From contig CM060104.1 of NCBI GenBank assembly GCA_030522415.1, positions 20,785,825 through 20,849,824 of the forward strand: a stretch of DNA of 64,000 nucleotides, given 5' to 3'. Below are positions 47,443 through 57,900 of the stretch, piece after piece. The DNA comes from Channallabes apus. Taxonomy: Eukaryota > Chordata > Actinopteri > Siluriformes > Clariidae. The first letter of the stretch is position 1; each line of letters starts with the position of its first letter. The position numbers and the translations under genes were made by a program. The notes under the pieces were generated by a model, which worked only from the letters and a program-made list of their open reading frames with translations, was not told where the DNA came from and searched no databases.

Positions 47443-47606
47443 TAGACATTACGGGAATGTCTAGTATAGCAAAATGGTCTATATATATGATATGTATAGC
47501 AAAATGGTCTATATATATGATATATATATATTATATATATATATATATATTATATATCATATATATAGACCATTTTGCTATACTAGACATTCCCGTAATA
47601 CGACAA
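47441..47606. repeat. Long palindrome around a TA tract
   Basis: Perfect 46-bp inverted arms (47448-47493 and 47554-47599) enclose a spacer with a second copy of a 30-bp unit (47464-47493 repeated at 47494-47523) and TA repeats. The left arm begins with its own small hairpin (actagacatt-acggg-aatgtctagt, 47441-47465). Such a structure can form a cruciform. It may be a foldback element. Confidence 0.8.
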
Positions 47607-47808
47607 CTTGGGGAGAGAAAAAAAATCGCCGCTACTGGGTTCACTCTGTTTATTTTTCCCTTTTTCCTCATTTCCCTCTGTATAGTATGTAGGATCATGA
47701 GATATATCCGGTCCGCCGAAGTGTAAAATTAATGTGAAGAAAACGCACTAGAAGTGTTTTCCTTGCGTTCGTTGGGATTTGATCGGCAAGAAAAAGCTGC
47801 GTGCAACG

Positions 47809-47840
<32 letters not shown>

Positions 47841-48180
47841 CATATAACCGCGCAGCCGGACAAACGCACGTCACCAAAGCCCGTGTGAACACCATCATTG
47901 ACTCCTATGTGTAGAAAACCCTCTGCGCTTCATCCGCGCTCATCGGACACTACAAACGCCCGATTAAAAAACGCTCGATTTTAACGCCCAATAAGAGGCG
48001 TTTAATGTAAATTGCTCCCATACCTGGGAGGACTTGGGGCGCACGCTTTTTCCTGCAAACGCTTCTGTAACCACCATGTGTGTGTATTTGTGCATCTTGT
48101 GGTCGCGCTTCTCAGTAATGTGAGCAACCCAACTAATCGATAACGTCATTCGTTGACATCGAATTTCATTATTGATAATT
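47607..48180. other. Interior of the second hAT-like element
   Basis: Unique-looking DNA containing a long poly-T run (about 47811-47836) and a GC-richer block (47840-48110) with repeated gcgc/cgct strings. No reading frame with recognisable domains is present. By position it belongs to the right arm of the hAT-like element that ends at 48213. Confidence 0.4.
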
Positions 48181-48712
48181 ATCGATTTTATTGATTAGTT
48201 GTTGCAGCCCTAGTATACACACACACACACACACATATATAACAAGGGTAATTGTTACTAAGCCTGCCCTGGGTACACTAATTTTCTTCTGTTGTCCTCA
48301 CAGATTCCTGCAGCTAAGCTTGGATGTACATTTACATTCCAATAAAGGTTACTGATGACATACCTCTTAAGTTTGACTTTTTGCACCATTAAAATACTTA
48401 TAGGCAACTAGTTATCATATCTTCTTCTCCATAAAACATGTTAATGCTCAGTAGTACACATATATGGTTCTTTAATGTATTTGCATTGTACTAAAATGCA
48501 TTCTTTTTCAATTGCCATATACAGTATCCCAAATCACTATGGTCGTTTAAAAATACAAAACACAACAACACATTTTTCTTTAATGAGGTGTTAAGTGCAG
48601 TATATAGGCCCGTGGCACAGCCTAAGCTTTTATCCTAAATGATTTTCCCCACTCCCGTTACTTTTACTTTTATACTTTAAGTAGTTTTGAAACCAGTACT
48701 TTTACACTTTTA

Positions 48713-48800
48713 CAGTGTAAAACTTTTATTTGTTTTACACTGTAAAACACTGTAAACTGTTAAACACTGTAAAACACTGTTGTACACTGTTTTACTTTTA
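48713..48800. repeat. Short tandem repeat of acactgtaaa
   Basis: Several imperfect copies of a 10-11 bp unit acactgtaaa(a) lie in the right arm of the 16-kb hAT-like element, near its end. Confidence 0.7.
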
Positions 48801-48917
48801 TTTGAGTAAAAAGTTTGAGTTGATACGTCAACTTCTAAAGTCTTTTTAAAGACAATTAAATTATTATTATCTATACTTCTACTCAAGTAATGAATGTGAA
48901 TACTTTTGACACCACTG

Positions 48918-49590
48918 GAGGTGGGCCAGGGCTGTGGAGGCACGTTGGCTTCACCCTAAGTTTCCAATACCTGTTCCCAGCAATACTTTAAGTGGGGATC
49001 GTCTATTTACAATTGGTCAAAGCTGTCATCACATTTCACCTGCTTATACAAGGACACAAGGACATCATTAGCCTCACCTTTGGCTTCTGAATCAATGTCC
49101 TCATCAAGTGTCTGCACCAGCCATGCCGGTTGGTTGCTCTTCACCACTTTGATCTGCATACAGCACACTTTCTCTGCAGTCGAAATGTGTTTGCCGGTAG
49201 TAAGCTGAGCCAGTTATAACCCAAAAGCAAAGGCACAGGTAGTTCAGGGATAATACCAGTTTTTAGGTTGTATTTACCCCTGTGGTACTTGACCACAAAA
49301 TGATCTGCTGGAACCTCTCTCTGATTGCCATTTACAAAGATGACTGGCATCGGATTGCATGGCGGAGACTTAAGCAGTACCACCAAGGGACGGTTAGTGT
49401 GATAGCTCTTCCAGTGTCTAATAGCGTGGGCAGCAAAGCACCATTAACTTTTACCCAGAGAGTTGGCGCTGGTTATTCAGCATACTGGTGGTTAGCGAGA
49501 AAGACCCTGCCTTTTACCCAGAGAGTTGGCGCTGGTTATTCAGCATACTGGTGGTTAGCGAGAAAGACCCTGCCGGTAGATTTGCCTTAG
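48918..49590 (-). pseudogene. Gmr1-like gypsy protease region
   Basis: Minus-strand frames encode a retropepsin-type protease, with the active-site block LLDTGRAITL at about 49430-49400, then GIIPELPVPLLLGYNWL. Going leftward, a linker with DEDIDSEAKGEAND leads into PPQPWPTSHFMVK at the hAT boundary, the start of the integrase region. The protease is thus followed directly by integrase, with no reverse transcriptase in between. Stops (for example after the DSFDQL block) show decay. A 63-bp in-frame tandem duplication (49448-49510, 49511-49573) lies at its upstream end. Confidence 0.7.
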
Positions 49591-49845
49591 GTAAAGGAGC
49601 AGATCTAGGGAACTCACGGACGTAGAGCATTATAGTGAACTGGTATGTTTAGATGCCGTCTTCCTCACTCTCATTGATCACTCAGTGAAATGTTTGGTCA
49701 GTGAAATGATTGGTTGCTTTACATCTCACTGAGCCTCATGTCTGCGTTTCCCTCTGGCTCTCCCTTTTATTGATGCTGTCACAGTTAGTCCTGCCATTGT
49801 CCCTGCTTGCACTCTACACTAAATATACATTTCGCTGCTTTCCGC
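49591..49845 (+). mobile_element. L2-like LINE 3' UTR fragment
   Basis: This segment is the reverse complement of about 19365-19620, the 3' noncoding end of the L2-like family (shared blocks gaactggtatgtttagatgc, tctcattgatcactca, ctctggctctcccttt, cttgcactctacactaaata). It lies in plus orientation beside a minus-oriented 5' fragment of the same family. Confidence 0.7.
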
Positions 49846-50385
49846 ATGTTCTATGACGCAGTTTTGTACAAGTCCATGTCACCCGACCTGCATTATTGAC
49901 AGCGGTCCGAGATCTCAGAGCATCGCGGGTGATTTTATCCATGGGTTTAGCCATGTCTAGGTGAAGCAGAGGAGATTGCAGTACCGAATGTCTCTCTGGA
50001 ACTTTACCCTGGCTCTGAAGCCATTGAGTTTGTTTTCCAGTGACTGGATGTTGGCGAGCAGGATGCTAGACAGAGGTGTGCAGTGTGCACGGGCTCTCAG
50101 CCTGTTCCTGATGGCGCCTCGCTTCCCTCAGGGCCGCCACTTCGGGTCGTATCCTTTGTTCTCCCTCAGGATCTCACTTGGCCAGCTCGGATCCGGAGAT
50201 AAAAACGTCAAATTGTGAGTACATTTTAAAGCAATAGAAGTAAGAGTATCTCTATCGTACTTAATGCACTCAATAGTGATGACTTTGTTGGTTTAAAGTT
50301 ACTGAAAATGAACTTAAAACCAAAGTAAAATAGGTGGGAGCAGTCATGATGGCAGCCAACCTCACCAGCGCCATCTTGGAAATAG
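49846..50385 (-). mobile_element. L2-like LINE 5' fragment
   Basis: From about 49945 the sequence parallels 22905-23345, the 5' end of the L2-like LINE, with the same 5' boundary (ggcagccaacctcaccagcgccatcttg). Only the 5' UTR and the first part of the ORF are present. The join to the preceding 3' fragment is inverted, so this is either two separate insertions or a rearranged one. Confidence 0.7.
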
Positions 50386-50389
50386 TCAA

Positions 50390-51660
50390 TTGTATTGCGG
50401 TGATAGACACATCTCATTTTGTGTTTTCCATGTAATGGTCTCGTTGTGAACAGGTGTGCCTTATATTGGGGCCAATCCCAAAAGACAACCTCTTTCAATG
50501 TGGCATCAATTTCAACATTCTGTGGGTATAAAAAGCTGGTGTCAGTAAGTCATTCCAAGTTCATCATTCAAACAGCCATGAACACACAACATCACTTAAC
50601 GGACGAGCAGCACCACCTGGCCATGGCGCGCCTTTGGGTCGGTGGCAGGCAGTCAGATGTTGCTCGTGAACTTGGTGTGTCTCAAAGTGTCATCAACAGA
50701 CTTGCATCAAGACATAGAACTACTGTCAGAGTTCATGACAGACCCAGGAGTGGAGCCCCACGAGTGACAGATCGCAATGATGACCAGTACCTAAGGACCT
50801 ATGCACTCAGACATCAACTGCCACACAGCTGCAGGCCCGTTTATGAGATGCGAGGGGTGCTAGGGTTTCCAGACAAACCATTCGCAACTGACCCACCGCT
50901 TTGGCTTGAATGCCAGACGACCGTTGCTGGTGACTCCACTGACACCAAGACACCGCTGTGAACATTTGCAGTGGGAACAAGACCATGTGACCTGGACAAT
51001 GCAGCAGTGGTCTACCGTCCTGTTCACTGATAAGTGTCACCTTGCACAGGAGAAGGCGAGGTGAGCAATACGCTGAGATCAACATGGTCCCCAGGGCGTG
51101 CTTTGGTGGAGGAGGTGCAACAGTCTGGGCAGGCATCACCAGTCAGCGCAAAACAGATTTGGTTATTGTACATGGCTCAGTCACTGCGCGTTCTTACCTC
51201 AGAGACATCATAGAACCCCCATCATCATCATCCCCCAATTTTGCCAGCACACCCCCAACTTTCTGTTCATGGATTGTAATGCTCCACCACATCGTGGCAG
51301 AATTGTCACAGCTTGACTTCAGGAAGTTGGAGTGCCTCATATGGTATGGCCATAAATGTCCCCTGACTTGAACCCCATAGAACATGCCTGGGACCAGTTG
51401 AAGCAGAGACTGGATGATCGTACCCCACCCCCACGTGACCTGGCAGAACTGAGTGTACCATTTGTGCAAGAGTGGAACGCATTGGCTCAGAACAACATGA
51501 GGCTAATGAGGAGCATGAGACGTCGCTGTCAAGCTGTCATTGCGGCAAATGGTGGAAACACTTGTCAATTTTTGCTATTTGGGCTGTCCCTGTTATTGTC
51601 TAAATTTTTTGGGGTAATAAATATTAAACTAATGAAAATGGTGTTTCTTCTCATACATTA
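50390..51660 (+). mobile_element. Decayed Tc1-like transposon, third family
   Basis: A plus-strand Tc1-like relic of about 1.3 kb. The transposase start (50578) is preceded by a typical leader (gggtataaaaagctggtgtc). I could not define terminal repeats. It lies between an L2 5' fragment and AT-rich DNA with a TA microsatellite (51749-51774). Confidence 0.75.
50578..51620 (+). pseudogene. Broken Tc1-like transposase
   Basis: Frame pieces 50578-50961, 51042-51330 and 51356-51580 encode parts of a Tc1-family transposase. The HTH region (MARLWVGGRQSDVARELGVS) is followed by a GAPRVT hook, the block [14 protein letters not shown], a decayed second-Asp region (FMDCNAPPH) and the Glu block [11 protein letters not shown]. 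The first catalytic Asp region is garbled by frameshifts. The copy is old. Confidence 0.85.
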
Positions 51661-51664
51661 TTAG

Positions 51665-52317
51665 TAATATCAAAGGGAACTTTTACGTATTTCATTCAAA
51701 AAGCACTTGTAAATAACAATATCCCTAACACAACTGTATTGTGAGTAGTGTGTATATATATATATATATATACACACATATATAAGAAATGATCACACTC
51801 CATCCATCTTTTCTTTCTTTTTTTTTTTTTTTTTTATACATCAAATGCCTCTTTATAGAATCACGTTTGTCGTTGAAAGTTACACCAAATGTATATATAT
51901 TTTTCCTATAAGTGTAGTTTATGCAAAGGACAGTTATCACTTTTAGCCCTAGATTGGGGGGAAAAAGTATAAAAATCCTGTATTTGCCTATAAGCATAAA
52001 TAAAATAATATTCATATTGGAAGTGCTCCATTTACATTTCTCCTTGATTAACAGTACAAAAGTACATACTTTCACATTTACTTAGGTATCAAAAGTACTG
52101 CGCTTTTATTAGCTCACTGTGGCCTCTTCGTGAATTACACACAGTATATCTCTCTGTTTCCTAACTGTGATGTTATCGCCCTGTTTTCCTTGCCGTCTTG
52201 CTTTACAAGGTGGCAGAAATTTACTGCTCATGAAAGTCAGCAGGTGGCGATGTTGCCATTTCAAATACCACACACCACTGTAGTTGCGTAACAGAATGTC
52301 GTGCAAAAATGTAGTGA
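51665..52317. other. AT-rich DNA, possible old hAT debris
   Basis: Contains a TA microsatellite (51749-51774) and a poly-T run (about 51819-51836). Phrases such as caaaagtactgcgcttttat and cacaccactgtagttg resemble hAT-type terminal regions, but no boundaries can be set. No gene is visible. Confidence 0.4.
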
Positions 52318-52325
52318 AGTAAAAC

Positions 52326-53503
52326 CAGAGGTGGAAAGAGTAATAAAATTTTGTACTCAAGTACAAGTACTGTTACTTCAGTGAAATTTTACTTAAGTAC
52401 AAGTAAAGTTACCATTATAAAAATCTACTCAAGTAAAAAGTAGTTCATTAAAAAATGTACTCAGAGTAAAAGTTACCGAGTTACTTTTTTTTTTTTTTTT
52501 TTTAACAGCGGGGTGGGATGAGGCATTCGTAGTTCAAAAAAGATGAGCAGATGTAAATCTCAAACTAGTTGTTTTTAACTGAAGGAACACCTTTGTATAA
52601 TAAAGCTGTTGTCTTTCTTGTGCTTGAAAATCAAAGTGGTCACTTAAATATGGTGTTACGTCCCAGTCTAGGGTCATACAGCAAAAGAATGGTTCAGGGT
52701 TCTATTTATAATTTATATAACTGTATGGAAATGGTGGTATATGGCAGAAAGAACTAGATCCAATCATTAACTGATGAAATAATGAGGTTTGTACACACAC
52801 ACACACACACACACACCAGGAGGAGGATCAGATTCAGGTTGGACCCAGGCCAAAATAATAAACAAAATGGTATTTATATTTAGTAGCTAGATTACCTGCA
52901 AAAAAAAACACACACACACAAACAAAAATACAGGTAGCTTCCCGGACTCCCTAAACCAAAAACAGTGAAATAATCTACAAATATATACAAAGACCAACCA
53001 AACCAAAGGGACAAAGCAATAATCAAAGTCAATTGGAGCCAAAAAGTCAAAACCGGAATACACAACCAAATATCAAAAACGCCAAAATCACAACCTCTTT
53101 CATCTTTCCCGCGTCTCTCTCCGGTTTATACATGGTCGCGCTAGTCGATGACGTCACTCAGGGCGGAAGCGACCGCGTGGAAGGTCAGGAAGATGCCGAT
53201 GTCAGAAAACCTGGAGTGGAGTCTGGAGCGGCGCGCGACCAGGACATGATACACACACGCGAGCGCAACGGGGCATTTATAAAGCATAATATCTTTTATT
53301 ATTTTATAATTTTCATTCATTTATTTTTTACTCAGTAGCGAATATGATTTAAAATGTAGCGAATTACAATACTTCAAACAAAACGTACTTAAGTAAAAGT
53401 AAAATTACAGATTTTTAAAACTACTTTAAAAAGTAGAAATACACAAAAAAGCTACTCAATTACAGTAACGCGAGTAAATGTAATTCGTTACTTTCCACCT
53501 CTG
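52326..53503. mobile_element. Nonautonomous hAT-like element with perfect 8-bp duplication
   Basis: The termini cagaggtggaaag and ctttccacctctg are perfect inverted repeats. The element of 1178 bp is flanked by agtaaaac on both sides (52318-52325 and 53504-53511), an exact 8-bp target duplication. The subterminal regions are rich in tactcaagta-type repeats. There is no transposase frame. A (CA)n run (52795-52816) and a GC-rich part (53105-53275) lie inside. The same family supplied the half copy at 2966-3103. Confidence 0.9.
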
Positions 53504-53511
53504 AGTAAAAC

Positions 53512-54620
53512 GTATCGATATTTGCTTAATACCCCCATTCCACTGGGGGGGGGGGGGGATTTTGCTACCGAGTCTACAGCGATGCAAATTGTTAGACCTC
53601 TGGAGAGCATGGTAGAGGACACAAACGGGGTGAATTCTATCGTATACGTTAGCGTCCCTTTTGTTAATTTTGAACATGTTCAAACATTTTGGCTGCCCTC
53701 TCCAGACATTAATACATCGGTATCGATTTTTAACAACTGTTATCTAAGCCATTATCGATTTTTTTATCGCATTCATAGAGTTGTACCGGTTTGCCTTACC
53801 TGTTCGCCAGCATTTGACAGGCAATAATGTATTATTAAATTTAGACGGAAGTAATGACAAAATTACCAAAGTAATATTTTAAGGGAAATAATGATGATTA
53901 GACACAATTTATAAATATTTTACATATTAAAGTCCAGTGCAGAATAGAAATCTTTTAATCTAAGATGTCTGTGGTTTGATGATTTCTGTTAATTTTATAA
54001 TAAAGTCTTATGACAAATTTACCATATAACTTTATTTCTAAAATATATGTGGCACAGCTGCCAACTTAAAAAAAAAATCTTTCAGGGAGATTATAAAAAA
54101 TTAGGGCATGGTTTTGCCCAAGACGAGGCATTTTGTCTAACACCTTAGACTGCATGGCTCAGATTCTGTATATTCTAGGAAGACAGAGAAAACTACAGTA
54201 TCTGCATTATTATACTGAGTATAATCATACACAAAATAGTGCATGACTATGTATATTCATGATAACATTCAGGGGATAACACACTTAATTAAGAGAGAAT
54301 CCAACAAAACACACAATATTATGTGTAATGTATGACGGCTACAAAAGAAGCTGGTGTATTTGTGTGAAGCTTTTGGGTGTGATTGATGCCTCACGCAACT
54401 GTAAATGTGTGTTAATTTTAACTAGATTACGCAAATATTATTCCACTCACGATATACAGGAAGAACTATATTTGTGTATGCATAAATGTGCACGCACGAA
54501 CTGTCCATATTGTGGTTTCAGATATGTGGATTCAAATTTCTGATGTTCTTGTGGAAAAAATTTTTTAAAGATTTTTTAAAGATTTTAAAGAAACACAGCA
54601 TAAAATGACTATGCCTTGGT
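53512..54620. other. No recognised gene; possible hAT debris
   Basis: The first 300 bp include a poly-G run (53545-53557) and tatcgat-rich text that may belong to an older hAT-like element into which the element at 52326-53503 inserted. The remainder to 54620 is AT-rich and without features I can support. Confidence 0.4.
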
Positions 54621-54624
54621 CAAT

Positions 54625-54915
54625 GGATTTAGTTTTTGTATTTATTTTGTTTTCAGTTTTATTTTGTTTTTGAATTTGTTATTTTGTTTCTGGAGTTTCT
54701 ATTTTTTTCCATTTTGTAATTTGCCTTTTGGTTTTACCATTTTGTTTTCAGTTTTGTTATTTTGTTCTTGAATTTGTTCATTTGTTTTCGTTTTTGTTAT
54801 TTTGTTTTCGGATTGGTTATTTCGTTTCCAGATTTGTTACTATGTTTTGTTATTTACAAAATTTTGTAAAAATAATTTTTTTTTGTTATTTTGTTTCTGG
54901 TTTTCTTATTTCGTT
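54625..54915 (+). repeat. T/G-rich minisatellite
   Basis: Imperfect units of about 18-20 bp following the pattern gttattttgtttt(c/t)g(a/g)-ttt are repeated throughout. Open frames here, rich in Phe, are artefacts of the repeat. Confidence 0.75.
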
Positions 54916-55304
54916 TTGCACTTTCCAGCCTCTGTACTATTTCTCCAGTGTCTATAAGTCGGCACCTATCTATTAACGAGATGATATGAGGTTATAAGAT
55001 CAATAACACCACAGTAATAGTTCATAATGGTCAGTAGTGTAGTTTTAAAATGTAAAATTGTGAGACATTGGGAGAGGTCGGTAAGAAATTCAGCAGAGTG
55101 AAATGGGGGTAAAAGTAAACTTGCCATATCTTCCTGTAGACCATACATCCTTCGGTTATTCTTCTCATCTCAAGCCAAAAGAAGAAAAGGTTAATGATGA
55201 TTATGAATGAAGAGTTATATGGGACTTTTTTTTTTTTTTAATAATTGATTTTCTTGCTGGGCTGTTTTCTTCTGTTGTCTAATGCTTGTTGTTTAATCAT
55301 AAGA

Positions 55305-55319
55305 GCATTAGGGGGCGCT
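55305..55319 (+). promoter_or_regulatory. CTCF-like motif
   Basis: gcattagggggcgct closely matches the CTCF core consensus ccactagggggcgct (differences at positions 1 and 4). It lies between abcb5 and sp8. A motif match alone does not show binding. Confidence 0.35.
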
Positions 55320-55479
55320 CAAGTACCCCATTATGATACCAGAAATCAACCCCGGTACTAAAAGTCAAACTACAGTATAATCTAGGGCAATGGTAAACAT
55401 ACTTGGAAAACCATTAAGAAACTGGTATTTTCACTAAGGCAAAAGACAACCCAATAGAGAAAAATAAAATTTAATTTTG

Positions 55480-56270
55480 GTCTCAGTTGATAAACAGCAG
55501 AGTGGGTTTTTTTGGGGCCATAATAAAATATATAATTTCCTGGAGCCACTCCTGAAATACATTGTCACTTTCATGAAACCAGTTTGATCAATCATGTTGG
55601 GAGAAGCCATTAGAATATGGTAAATTGTGTCCACAAACAGATGCACGTAGTCAGCAATGATACTCAATTAGGCTATGGCATTCAAGCAGGAATTGCTTGG
55701 TATTAACACGTTCAAGATGTGGCAAGACAACATTCTACCTTCAATAGCCTGGACTGTTGATGCAATTGATTTATGCTGTTACCAGATTCTGAACATATCA
55801 TTTTTGTGACTCACTAGAAATCAAGATTCATCAAACCAGTCTGTTTTTCCACTCTTCAGCTGTCCAGTTTTTGTGAGCATGTGCCCAATGCCGCTTAAGG
55901 TTTCTGTTATTTGCTGATGAACCTGATGTGTTCTTCAGCTGTTGTAGACCATTCACCACTTGTTGTAGCCCATTCACTTTGATTTGAAATGTTGTGCATT
56001 CTGAACTGCATTTCTGCTCATTACAACTGTACAGAGTGGTTATGTAACTGTAGCCATCTTTTTGGCTGACCCAGTCCAGTCATTCTCTGTTGACTTCTTG
56101 CTGTCTGTCTTTTTCTTTATCATTTGTGTATAAAAATCCCAGAAACTCAGCAGTAATCAAAAGATCCAAACCAGCCTGATGCCACGGTCAAAATCACTAA
56201 GATCACATTTTCCTAATTTAGTTTGTTAATTTGATAATAACCTGAAGCTGTGTCCCACATTAATATGATT
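55480..56270 (-). pseudogene. Tc1-like transposon relic
   Basis: Minus-strand debris of a Tc1-like transposase related to the element at 36465-37697. Shared blocks include cactcttcagctgtccagtt, tttgtgagcatgtgcccaat and aaatcactaagatcac at the gene's start. The copy is strongly decayed, with stops and indels throughout and no terminal repeats. Confidence 0.6.
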
Positions 56271-56414
56271 TTATGTATTCCATTATTCCAACTTAATTTG
56301 TTAATTTGATTAGTGCCTGAATTATTAGATATATATGTTTTCCTAATAAAGTACTTAATGAGGTTTCTTTCCTTATATTAATTTCAATATTTGTCCTTCA
56401 AAATTATTGACATC

Positions 56415-57790
56415 TACATACAATATTTAGCCATAACATTAAAACCACTGAGGTTAATAGCATTGATTATAATGTTACGGTTCACCTGTCAATGAGTTAA
56501 ATGAACAGTCTGTTCTTGAAGAAGGAACAATGGGCAAACATAGGGGTCTGAGTGAAATGTGGCAAATTATGATGGCAACTCATCTCCAAACTCAATCTCC
56601 AAAACAGCAGGTTTTGTAGAGTGTTCTTGGTATGCAGTTTTCAGTACCTACTAAAAGTAATTCAGGGAAGGACAACCAGTGAACTGGCACCAGGGTCATA
56701 CAGTAGGTGCTTAAGGCTCATTGAGATGCATACTGTAGGTAGTGAAAGCTAACCTGTCTGGTCTGATCCTGTAGAAGAGCTATATTCATTCATTCATTCA
56801 TTTTCTATACCGCTTAATCCTGTGTTCAGGGTCGCGGGGGACCTGGAGCCTATCCCAGGAGACTTCGGGCACTAGGCGGGGTACACCCTGGATAGTGTGC
56901 CAATCCATCGCAGGGCACACACACATACACACACTCACACGCTACGGGCAATTTAGGAACGCCAATTAGCCTAACCTGCATGTCTTTGGACTGTGGGAGG
57001 AAACCGGAGTACCCGGAGGAAACCCACCAAGCACGGGGAGAACATGAAAACTCCATGCACACAGAGACGGGAATCGAGCCTGCCCGGGGAATCGAACCCA
57101 GACCCTGGAGGTGCAAGGCGACAGTGCTAACCTATGTAGCACATAAAATTCAAGCGGTTAGAAAGGTGTCAGTACAGACAGTGCATCGAAACTCACTGCA
57201 TATGGAGCTGGGTAGCTACAGACTGCTCTGTAAACAGAGTGTCTACAACAGGATAGTGATTATCAGAACTTTAACTTGGAGCAATACAAGATGGTGACCT
57301 GAAAATCGCTTTTTTTTTCACGTCATGTGGATGGCCAGGTGGATGTGTTTTGCTTCTCTGGGGAAATGGCAGGAGGCACCATGGGAAGAAGGCAACTTGG
57401 CAGATGCAATGTTATGCTCTGGCTAGTGTTTTGCTGGAAAACCCTGTAATTCGTGTCCATGTTTGTTTCACCCATACCCTCTACCTGAACCTTGTTACAG
57501 ACCAAGTATACTTCATTACAGCAATTATATTCCCTAATGGCAGTTGCCTTCTTCAGAAATGGTTTAAGGAACATAACAGAGAGTTTGTGATATTAACTTG
57601 ATTAATCACTCATCATTGGAATGTCTTGGACAAACAAGTCAGCTCAGTGGGGATACAACTCAGACTTTACAGGACTTGTGGGGCAGATCTTTCTTACATT
57701 GGTTGTAGATAACACAGCACACATTAAGAGGTCCTTTCTGAGGCCATGCCAAGCCTACTGAGCTACCCCTGACCCTATATTATTGTTGTA
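56415..57790 (+). pseudogene. Tc1-like transposon relic split by SINE
   Basis: Plus-strand remains of a Tc1-like element whose end reads agccataacattaaaaccac. The left part (56510-56785) holds transposase N-terminal debris (for example the HTH region around ctccaaaacagcaggttttg). The right part (57300-57780) holds catalytic-domain debris (gttacagaccaagtatactt, tggacaaacaagtcagctca). A SINE at 56788-57135 separates the two. No frame remains open. Confidence 0.65.
56788..57135 (-). repeat. tRNA-derived SINE, minus strand
   Basis: Begins with an attc tetranucleotide tail and ctataccgcttaatcctgtg, and continues through ggtacaccctggatagtgtg and ggaggaaaccggagtacccg to the tRNA-like head at ggtgcaaggcgacagtgcta. 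The last bases of the head are missing. Same family as 1303-1600, opposite orientation, and better preserved at the tail. Confidence 0.85.
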
Positions 57791-57900
57791 GTATTGCAAT
57801 TTTCAGTTTAATTTTCTATTTGTAATACCAGTCATATATACTTTTTCCTTTTATTTCCTTAGATTTGTGATGGTAATGATCTCCTTGTTTCAATGTAGTC

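Larger units (their letters stand above)
35314..48213. mobile_element. Second hAT-like element, also split
   Basis: The left end (ttggagcaactaacgattattttgataa) and the right end, read on the minus strand (ctagggctgcaacaactaatcaataaaatcgataattatc), are the two ends of a common fish hAT-type family whose terminus reads ggctgcaac-taacgatt-at. The flanks are TA-rich, so the 8-bp duplication cannot be judged. Its interior holds a third hAT element, a Tc1, a CTGTAAAA-rich element and, within that, an L1. The boundaries are approximate. Confidence 0.45.
32897..48917. mobile_element. hAT-like element swollen to 16 kb by nested insertions
   Basis: The left terminus cagaggtgtcaag and the right terminus (minus strand) cagtggtgtcaaaag are imperfect inverted repeats. 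The element is flanked by a perfect 8-bp direct repeat, gaggtggg (32889-32896 and 48918-48925), the duplication size of hAT transposons. Its own sequence survives mainly at 32897-33631 and 48240-48917. The rest consists of other elements inserted into it. No hAT transposase ORF is recognisable. The flanking gypsy reading frame resumes across the insertion, which supports both boundaries. Confidence 0.8.

Noticed and set aside
47334..47726. 130-residue frame rich in Tyr and Ile
   Set aside because: It reads through TA repeats and the palindrome; no domain is visible.
54728..54976. Phe-rich 82-residue frame that looks like a membrane protein
   Set aside because: It is encoded by a T/G-rich minisatellite.
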